From contig CAJTLS010000006.1 of NCBI GenBank assembly GCA_910577295.1, positions 60,068 through 99,391 of the forward strand: a DNA stretch of 39,324 nucleotides, given 5' to 3'. The position numbers were made by a program, and so were the translations under genes. The notes under the pieces were generated by a model. It searched no databases, was not told the DNA's origin, and worked only from the letters and a program-made list of their open reading frames with translations. The DNA is from an uncultured Eubacterium sp. (GTDB lineage Bacteria; Bacillota; Clostridia; Lachnospirales; Lachnospiraceae). Shown here piece by piece: positions 33,529-39,324 of the stretch. Position 1 is the stretch's first letter; each line of letters starts with the position of its first letter.

Positions 33529-36500
33529 ATGGCTATACCATTAAAAAAGTTTGGATATAAATTAAATCCAATTTCGGAAGAGATTGAAATGCCGCAGGTG
33601 TTTCTTGTGAATAAAAAGCTGGAAAAGATGGGTGAGTTGTATCCTGTGGATGATTTACATATAACAATTAATGAGCTCAATGAGCCGAATGAGGTTAGTT
33701 TTGATTACTATAAATCTGTTGATGGACGTGAGTGTCCTTTTTTTGATGATTTGACGGATTTGTCGGTTGTTCAGATTGGCAGTGAGTTTTTCGAGGTGTC
33801 TGTTACCAAGAGTGAGACCGATGTTATTGTGAAACGTGTGGTGGGCGAATCGCTTGGGTTTGTCGAGCTGTCGCAAATTCTTGGCACGTTGGAAGTGAAT
33901 ACCGATGACGATACGGCAAGAAGTGATTATGATGCGAAGTTTCCTACTGTTTTTTACAGGGAAGAGAAGTTTACAGACAGTGAAGAGGTTAAAAAGAAAA
34001 AACGAGACTCTTCTCTCCTGCACCGCATTCTTTCGTATGCCCCGCATTATTCGGTTGGTCATGTTGACCCTACCCTTAGAAATGTGCAGCGTACTTTTTC
34101 GTGGAACGATTCGGATATTGTCAGTATGTTGAATGATATTTCCGAGGAAATTGGCTGTGTTTATGATATACAAGTTACGGTTAATGAAAACGGTGAAGCG
34201 CAACGTACATTGAATGCTTATGATGTCAATTACTGCGAGGCTTGCTGGAATGCACTGGACTCTAAGGAAACGGCAAATACTCATACGTTCCGCAACATTG
34301 TCAACGGTATCTGCCAGAACTGCGGGTCTTCGGAACATATCGTAGAAATCGGGGAAGATTCCGGTATTTTCATTTCCACGGAAAATTTATCGGATGAGAT
34401 TAGCGTTGTTGGCAACCGGGATAATATAAAGAACTGTTTTAAGGTCGTTGGCGGGGATGATGTGATTACGGCTACCGTTCAAGGTTTAAATTTGTCGGCA
34501 AATAATAGGATTATGATGTTTTCCGATGAGCATAAAAAGCTAATGAGTGAGGAACTTGTCCGCAAAATAGACGAATACAATGCCGAATATGATAGTGTGC
34601 GTGATACCTATGAGAAGATTCTGGAGACGCAGTATAATATCTATGATATGATTCTTTATCTGAAAAACGGCAAGATGCCTCTGGCAGAGAATACGGTTGC
34701 TACAATACCGGACGCTATTGTGGAGACACTGGAACAAATCCGTCTGGTATATCAAAATCATTTTTACGTGAAGAAAAGGGAAGAGTTCGGCTACGCTTCC
34801 GTGAATTATGCGATTAAAAATCTTTTTACTGCTTTTCTGCCACAGGGGTTTTCGTTTACGATAGATACGGATGAACTGATAGATACGGAGTTCTACGGAT
34901 GGACAGGAAAAATCAGGGTATACCAAACTGGAAATCGGGATGACTTTTACACGTTGGATGTAGGACGGTTAAGTTCAACGGTTACTCACGGAAAATCAGA
35001 AACGGCGGTTACTTTCCCGAATATCACCGACAGAAATTTATTGAATCAGTTTCGTGTGCGAATCTATTTTGCTAACGCCAATGAAGAACAGTATCTTACT
35101 TATCTGCAGCAGCATACCGCATGTCTGTTGAAAACGCTGGATTTAACTTATGAAAATCAACAGAAAAGAAACTGGAATGAGTTTTGTTATGAGCGTCTGA
35201 AGTCTTTTTATGATGGCTATTGTTCGTGCATTGAGAGTCTGGATGATATGCTTGTAAGTGCTGATTTCGAATCGGAAAAAATTATCCGTGACATGCAGTC
35301 TTCTTATGAAGGCATAAAGCAGGATATCCATGAGCAGATGAAAGTATTAATGGATGAAATATTTGCCTTGAGTTTTTATGCAGGTGAGTTTTCGGACGAG
35401 TTTCTCAACAAGGATGGCACGGTTAGTTACCAGTTGCAGAGTCTTTCCGGTGTTTTGGAAGCTTTTCGAGGAATGATTTCGTCTGAAAACGAGGGTGGTT
35501 ATCAAAATGATGTCTATGTGGTTAATGAGTATATCGGTACGAAACCATGTAAATGTATGGATTGTATGAGCGTCAATGTGTCTCCTTCCGTCAACGGAAA
35601 TGTATGTAATAACTGTGGCGGCAGTCATGTTTACAGTTATGCCGATATGATGGAAGAAATTGTGGCACGTTTTGAGACTGACTACCATGAAGAACCAAAA
35701 ATGGATTATGTTTGTTTTGTTAATCTGATGGATCAGCGCAAAGCGATTCAGGAGCGGTTTGATACGAAGACTTATTTCGGTGATGTTTTATATAAAGAGT
35801 TGCTCTCTTTCATTCGTGAAGATGTGTACCAGAATGAGAATTATACTTCGGATGGTCTTACCAATGCACAGATTATCAGCCAGAGTAAGGAGTTGATGGC
35901 AAAGGCTTCGCAGGAGTTGTCAAAAGCCTGTATGAACCAATATACAATTACGGCTTCGGTTTCCTCTATTTTGTCACAGACGGAATTTGAACTCCGTGGT
36001 GTTTCTGTTGTCGACATTTATTCTGGATTTACGATTAATAACCGTGTCCATGTTAAGATTGACGGTGATGTTTATACGCTGCGAATTGCTTCGATTCGGC
36101 TGACGTTCCCTGTTACTGATAAAACAGAAGTAACGTTCACCAATGCTACCAGTTATCTGACCGGAGTGATGGATGATGTCGTTTCTGCCGTGAAAGGGGC
36201 AGCTTCCATGGCTACAACTTACAGTTATGTGGCAACGCAGGCAGAAAAAGGGAAAGAAGCCAATGCACAGTTTGACACGATAAAAAAAGAGGGTCTGGAT
36301 GCCTGTCTGATGGCGGTTAAGGGCGGTCAGGATCAGGATGTGATTATTGATAACCATGGCATTCTTTTGCGGAAACTGATACCAGAAATGGATGCTTATT
36401 CTCCATACCAGATGAAAATGATTAACCGCAACATCGTTATGACAACGGATAACTGGAAAACATCATCACTGGCAATCGGTCTCGGACAGTATAATGGCGA

Positions 36501-37617
36501 ACTTGTATATGGTATTTGGGCACCTTTGCTTGTTGGTGATTTAATGGTCACGAAAAATTTAAAAGTGTTGAATGACAATAAAAGTGTTATTATTGATGAA
36601 AAAGGAATTACACTCGATGGTGGTGCGATTAAATGGACGAAGAAACTTCCCTCTTCCAGTGTTGATGGGTTGGATGATACATTAGATAGTCTTACTGCTT
36701 ATAAAACTGAAATTGAACAGTTTAAGACGAAAATAAATAATAGCCTTTTTACTACCGACATTGGTGAAGATTATGTTATTTCACCTAAAATTGGCGGAGG
36801 ATATCTGTACATTGCTAACGGTGATTATTCGGTGGAGATAGACCCGAATCATTCGGCAGGTGACGATAAGACAAAAGATGGATATTTGTTCTGTATAAGG
36901 GATAAAGTGAAAAAAGATGATAAAAACGATATAATCATGGGCGTTACTACAAATGGAGATGGGTATTTTAGTGGTGAAATTAACGCCATGTCTGGTTATA
37001 TTGGTGGCTTCTCAATTGCCAACGGTCAGATATGCTATGAAGGAAATTATTCAAAATTGAATATTAGAACAATGTATGCTCCTAGTGGTACAGGGATACC
37101 TGCTCTTGTAACAGAAGATCATGTAGAACAATATGGCTATAATAATTATGTTGAAGTCGGAAAAGGTTCCGTAAATATAGGTACAGCTACCAACGGATTA
37201 ATTTATAACCCCAAAATATCTTTATGCGGAGATACGATTAATTTCATTGAGAATAAGGAAGTTTGTGGTAAGATTTATAACGAGGATAACGGAATCAGAA
37301 TTACTTCTGGCGGCAATGGAAAAAAGACACGCATAGATGGTAAAACGTTGGAAAACACAGTATTAACCCGCAAAGTGGATTTAGCACAAATGACTTTAGC
37401 AGGAAATTATGATGGATATAATACAAATAATGAAATCAATAACGTAGTTGGATATACGGCAATTGCGGCTTTCCCACATTCATCTAACGCTGCCGATGTA
37501 TGCTGGATGTCCTGTTATCTTGAAAACGGTGTTGTAAATGCGGGATTAAAGAATACTGTTGGCACACAGAAAACCTTTACTCCTTCGGTTACGGTTTTAT
37601 ATGTTAAGAATTTTTAG
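33529..37617 (+). CDS. tail-tip (Tal-like) and receptor-binding fibre protein
   Basis: The 1362-residue protein combines a Tal-like N-terminal half (residues ~1-340, hub domains with VDDLHITINELNEPNEVSF), long helical stretches, and a beta-rich C-terminal part with fibre-type repeats and a compact end (~1180-1362) likely to bind the cell surface. Two Cys clusters stand out: C236-x2-C239 with C262-x2-C265, and C676-x2-C679 (plus C674) with C693-x2-C696, both like zinc ribbons. The region ~920-1010 (EKGKEANAQF, ALIGLGQYNGELVYGIWA-like) resembles the collar of prophage tail fibres. It is translationally coupled to Dit and ends in a terminator. It is expected to set target range. Confidence 0.82.
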   Translation: MAIPLKKFGYKLNPISEEIEMPQVFLVNKKLEKMGELYPVDDLHITINELNEPNEVSFDYYKSVDGRECPFFDDLTDLSVVQIGSEFFEVSVTKSETDVIVKRVVGESLGFVELSQILGTLEVNTDDDTARSDYDAKFPTVFYREEKFTDSEEVKKKKRDSSLLHRILSYAPHYSVGHVDPTLRNVQRTFSWNDSDIVSMLNDISEEIGCVYDIQVTVNENGEAQRTLNAYDVNYCEACWNALDSKETANTHTFRNIVNGICQNCGSSEHIVEIGEDSGIFISTENLSDEISVVGNRDNIKNCFKVVGGDDVITATVQGLNLSANNRIMMFSDEHKKLMSEELVRKIDEYNAEYDSVRDTYEKILETQYNIYDMILYLKNGKMPLAENTVATIPDAIVETLEQIRLVYQNHFYVKKREEFGYASVNYAIKNLFTAFLPQGFSFTIDTDELIDTEFYGWTGKIRVYQTGNRDDFYTLDVGRLSSTVTHGKSETAVTFPNITDRNLLNQFRVRIYFANANEEQYLTYLQQHTACLLKTLDLTYENQQKRNWNEFCYERLKSFYDGYCSCIESLDDMLVSADFESEKIIRDMQSSYEGIKQDIHEQMKVLMDEIFALSFYAGEFSDEFLNKDGTVSYQLQSLSGVLEAFRGMISSENEGGYQNDVYVVNEYIGTKPCKCMDCMSVNVSPSVNGNVCNNCGGSHVYSYADMMEEIVARFETDYHEEPKMDYVCFVNLMDQRKAIQERFDTKTYFGDVLYKELLSFIREDVYQNENYTSDGLTNAQIISQSKELMAKASQELSKACMNQYTITASVSSILSQTEFELRGVSVVDIYSGFTINNRVHVKIDGDVYTLRIASIRLTFPVTDKTEVTFTNATSYLTGVMDDVVSAVKGAASMATTYSYVATQAEKGKEANAQFDTIKKEGLDACLMAVKGGQDQDVIIDNHGILLRKLIPEMDAYSPYQMKMINRNIVMTTDNWKTSSLAIGLGQYNGELVYGIWAPLLVGDLMVTKNLKVLNDNKSVIIDEKGITLDGGAIKWTKKLPSSSVDGLDDTLDSLTAYKTEIEQFKTKINNSLFTTDIGEDYVISPKIGGGYLYIANGDYSVEIDPNHSAGDDKTKDGYLFCIRDKVKKDDKNDIIMGVTTNGDGYFSGEINAMSGYIGGFSIANGQICYEGNYSKLNIRTMYAPSGTGIPALVTEDHVEQYGYNNYVEVGKGSVNIGTATNGLIYNPKISLCGDTINFIENKEVCGKIYNEDNGIRITSGGNGKKTRIDGKTLENTVLTRKVDLAQMTLAGNYDGYNTNNEINNVVGYTAIAAFPHSSNAADVCWMSCYLENGVVNAGLKNTVGTQKTFTPSVTVLYVKNF

Positions 37618-37626
37618 TATGCGAAA

Positions 37627-37652
37627 AGGGAGATATTTTTTAGTATCTCCCT
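37627..37652. terminator. bidirectional terminator between tail locus and DUF6273 gene
   Basis: AGGGAGATA (37627-37635) and TATCTCCCT (37644-37652) form a nine-pair stem. On the minus strand it is followed by TTTTCG, which suits the DUF6273 gene; on the plus strand only AT-rich sequence follows. Confidence 0.75.
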
Positions 37653-37658
37653 AATAAA

Positions 37659-38969
37659 TCATTTCTTTATTTTTACTTTTCTAGCTTTGCACCAGTTTCC
37701 ACAGAATTTTACTCCACTATTTATTTTATATGCCCTTACACGAAAACTATATGTTTTTTTCTTTTTTAACTTTTTTATTATAAATTTTGTTTTCTTAGTA
37801 TTTTTCGCCTTTTTCTTTACAGTACCATTCGCAGAATATTGAATCTGATATCCGGCAGCACCTTTCACCTTTTTCCATGACAGGGTAACTGACTTTTTCT
37901 TTTGATTCTTTGCCGATAAGCCTTTTACTTTTGCAGGAGCTGTCACTGTTTTAGGTTCGTTAGTAACCTTTGGTGATTCTTTTGGTTGTATGCTCGGATC
38001 TGTTGCAGATGTTAGAATATTATTCTGTCCATTATCTGGCGTTATTGTCGGTGTCACAGTTGGAGTGGCAGTTAGCATAGGTGTATTTGACGGAGAAGAT
38101 GTCGGTTTATGTGTTGGCGTTGACGTTTGATTAACGTCATAGTATGAGCCATCAGATGATATCGTGCCAAAATAATTCCATAGAGAAGAATTTGAAATAT
38201 TTAGATGTAATGCTGGTCTAATACCTGAACGTCCTAAAGAAGAATTAACGTCTATACCATTATACCATCCTTCACCATCCGAACCAACAAATGTTGCGTA
38301 GTATTTTTCTTCCCCTAGCGAGCGTAATAACCAAGCTGCATCTCCACCATAAGCTTCATATGACCCTTGCATTTGGGCATATTTTGTGTTTTTTATTTTT
38401 CTTGCTTTGCTTGTCGCTTCAAAATTGCTTTCGAATCCATATGTCTTGTTGCTTGCCTCAGAAATTGATAACAAATATATTTTATCTATTGTATCATTAC
38501 CACCAGATGTTCCATGTATAGGATTTTTTTCATTTGTTACTATTGTATCTTTAATTGCAATCTGTTCTTCTTTTGAAAAGGCGTTGTTTAAAAAATCGCT
38601 ATTTAGCCAATTTCTAACAGTGCATATTTCCCATGTAACATTAGTTCGTTCATTATTATACATCTGATAGTCTAAATTCTTATCCGATAACAAAAAAGCG
38701 TCATCACCATCTACAGAGAGAACACGCCATTTAATCGGTTCTTTCTCGTCATTCTGGTCTGCTACTCCATCGCCATTAGTGTCGTTCTGCCAATAGTTGC
38801 CGAAATATACGCAATCCCATGTTACCGTATCATCCTGTGCTACTCTTGGATTTGATAATCCGTGTTCTGCTGCTTTCGACATTGGTTTTGTGTGTAGTGC
38901 ATATGGTATTAATCCGAGCAAAAGTGTTATGGTAACAACGGATGCTATTAATCTTTTTCGTTTTATCAT
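37659..38969 (-). CDS. secreted DUF6273/fibronectin type III-like surface protein
   Basis: The 436-residue protein starts with a signal peptide (KRKRLIASVVTITLLLGL) and likely cleavage near SKAAEHG. Residues ~45-260 form a DUF6273 domain (WRVLSVDGDDAFLLSD, RSGIRPALHLNIS). A calcium-loop-like D63-T-N-G-D67-G-V-A-D71 lies inside it. A Pro/Thr/Ser linker (about 270-345) leads to an Fn3-like domain with APAKVKGLSAKNQKKKSVTL and a basic end (KARKVKIKK). No LPxTG is seen, so it may bind wall polymers by charge. The ATG at 38969 follows GGGAGG at ten bases; an upstream ATG at 38987 is worse. It is a host-type gene, unrelated to the tail operon. Confidence 0.85.
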   Translation of the reverse strand: MIKRKRLIASVVTITLLLGLIPYALHTKPMSKAAEHGLSNPRVAQDDTVTWDCVYFGNYWQNDTNGDGVADQNDEKEPIKWRVLSVDGDDAFLLSDKNLDYQMYNNERTNVTWEICTVRNWLNSDFLNNAFSKEEQIAIKDTIVTNEKNPIHGTSGGNDTIDKIYLLSISEASNKTYGFESNFEATSKARKIKNTKYAQMQGSYEAYGGDAAWLLRSLGEEKYYATFVGSDGEGWYNGIDVNSSLGRSGIRPALHLNISNSSLWNYFGTISSDGSYYDVNQTSTPTHKPTSSPSNTPMLTATPTVTPTITPDNGQNNILTSATDPSIQPKESPKVTNEPKTVTAPAKVKGLSAKNQKKKSVTLSWKKVKGAAGYQIQYSANGTVKKKAKNTKKTKFIIKKLKKKKTYSFRVRAYKINSGVKFCGNWCKARKVKIKK

Positions 38970-39324
38970 AATGTTAATTCCTCCCATAATAATCTTTGTT
39001 TTTCTCTTGTTAACTCTCTTTTTCTTACTTTTTCATTTCTACATAGATGAGTTATCTAAATCTATGCCATTCCCCCTGGCCTTGTATCATGGATATCTGG
39101 ATATTTGGGGTGCACTTAATAAGACGTCGCCTTATTTCGTTATGATCGGCCTTTCTTATCCCCAACTCCTTACGGCAGCCTAACCTCCCATGTCATACAG
39201 GATCACCTTTTCTACAGGGTCCTCAATTCCTTCGTTCTGCTTATCCATAAAGGGGCGTCATGATGCTCCTTGACTGAGTCTGTGCTCGGATGGACTAAAA
39301 TCTGACTTCGGCTCTCTATGTTTT
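38970..39324. other. intergenic right edge with no gene recognised
   Basis: No long open frame is present. CATAGAT (39042-39048) and ATCTATG (39060-39066) are exact inverted repeats with an 11-base spacer, about 75 bases before the DUF6273 start, possibly an operator. From about 39100 the base composition is more mixed and GC-richer; short frames on the minus strand (such as MDKQNEGIEDPVEKVILYDM) hint at a decayed mobile-element end, but I cannot assign a family. Confidence 0.3.

Larger units (their letters stand above)
16493..37652. mobile_element. capsidless phage-tail locus, probable F-type tailocin
   Basis: The locus holds regulatory genes (sigma-like factor, DUF262) divergent from RNA polymerase, HU-like, neck, chaperone, tail tube, holin, amidase, tape measure, Dit and tail-tip genes. 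No integrase, excisionase, terminase, portal, capsid, scaffold, contractile sheath or baseplate wedge gene is seen, and host-type genes (cheC and a DUF6273 surface protein) border it directly. This gene set fits a non-contractile phage-tail bacteriocin, comparable in concept with Listeria monocins, better than a prophage. A domesticated prophage remnant that lost its head genes is the main alternative and would also be the likely origin. Confidence 0.7.

Noticed and set aside
23499..37617. contractile R-type tailocin or extracellular contractile injection system
   Set aside because: No sheath, baseplate wedge, spike (VgrG-like) or AAA+ gene is present, while Dit and Tal-like proteins of non-contractile tails are.
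39067..39324. group II intron or insertion sequence end
   Set aside because: A GTGCAC-type motif and short frames looked suggestive, but no domain V, transposase motif or terminal repeats could be recognised before the window ends.

Overview
The window looks like a chromosome segment of a Gram-positive, AT-leaning Clostridia, most likely a Lachnospiraceae member. Supporting signs are Shine-Dalgarno sequences of the AGGAGG type, a CIRCE/HrcA-type heat-shock operator, LexA boxes of the Bacillus/Clostridia GAAC-N4-GTTC form, CheC/CheD chemotaxis genes, a DUF5717 protein and a DUF6273/Fn3 surface protein. The genus cannot be fixed from sequence alone.

Layout. (1) 1-9.3 kb, host backbone: the N-terminal 1094 codons of a DUF5717 protein, a divergent HisC/CobD-type PLP aminotransferase, an AssT-type arylsulfotransferase whose ribosome binding site lies in one arm of a perfect inverted repeat, and clpB with a textbook promoter whose -35 box lies inside a CIRCE element. 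(2) 9.4-13.07 kb, a degraded accessory island: an intact, AT-rich FRG-domain gene (a domain often linked to phage defence), an intact ParE/Phd toxin-antitoxin pair, and remnants of a conjugative element, an Fn3 surface protein and an AraC regulator. (3) 13.07-16.45 kb, host genes: an O-antigen-ligase-like membrane protein preceded by a 41-residue membrane peptide and a hairpin, tRNA-Leu(UAG) with a perfect promoter, and cheC-cheD.

(4) 16.49-37.65 kb is the main interest: a phage-tail locus without a head. On the minus strand lie a small sigma-70-like factor and a DUF262 protein, driven by a promoter with a LexA box filling most of its spacer and a second box just upstream. On the plus strand run an unknown protein, an 861-residue single-chain two-barrel RNA polymerase of the YonO/eukaryotic-RdRp type (TDGxG, FxxR-KG and DVDGD motifs), an HU-like protein, neck and chaperone candidates, a tail tube with a C-terminal Ig-like domain, a holin-amidase-coiled-coil lysis cassette, a 1939-residue tape measure, a Dit-like distal tail protein and a 1362-residue tail-tip/fibre protein. 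I see no integrase, terminase, portal, capsid, protease or sheath, and host-type genes close both sides. The simplest reading is an SOS-inducible, flexible (F-type, siphovirus-like) tailocin with its own RNA polymerase. SOS would free the sigma/DUF262 promoter, those proteins and the polymerase would drive the tail genes, tails would assemble, and holin plus amidase would release them. The regulatory order is inference.

(5) 37.66-39.3 kb: a secreted DUF6273/Fn3 protein on the minus strand and an unresolved, apparently non-coding right edge.

Several genes in the first half of the tail locus appear to start at TTG, and two appear to start at AUA or AUC behind well-placed Shine-Dalgarno sequences. 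From about 30 kb, inside the tape-measure gene, base use on the coding strand changes from A/C-rich to G/T-rich, which suggests that the tape-measure end and tail-tip genes were exchanged as a module.
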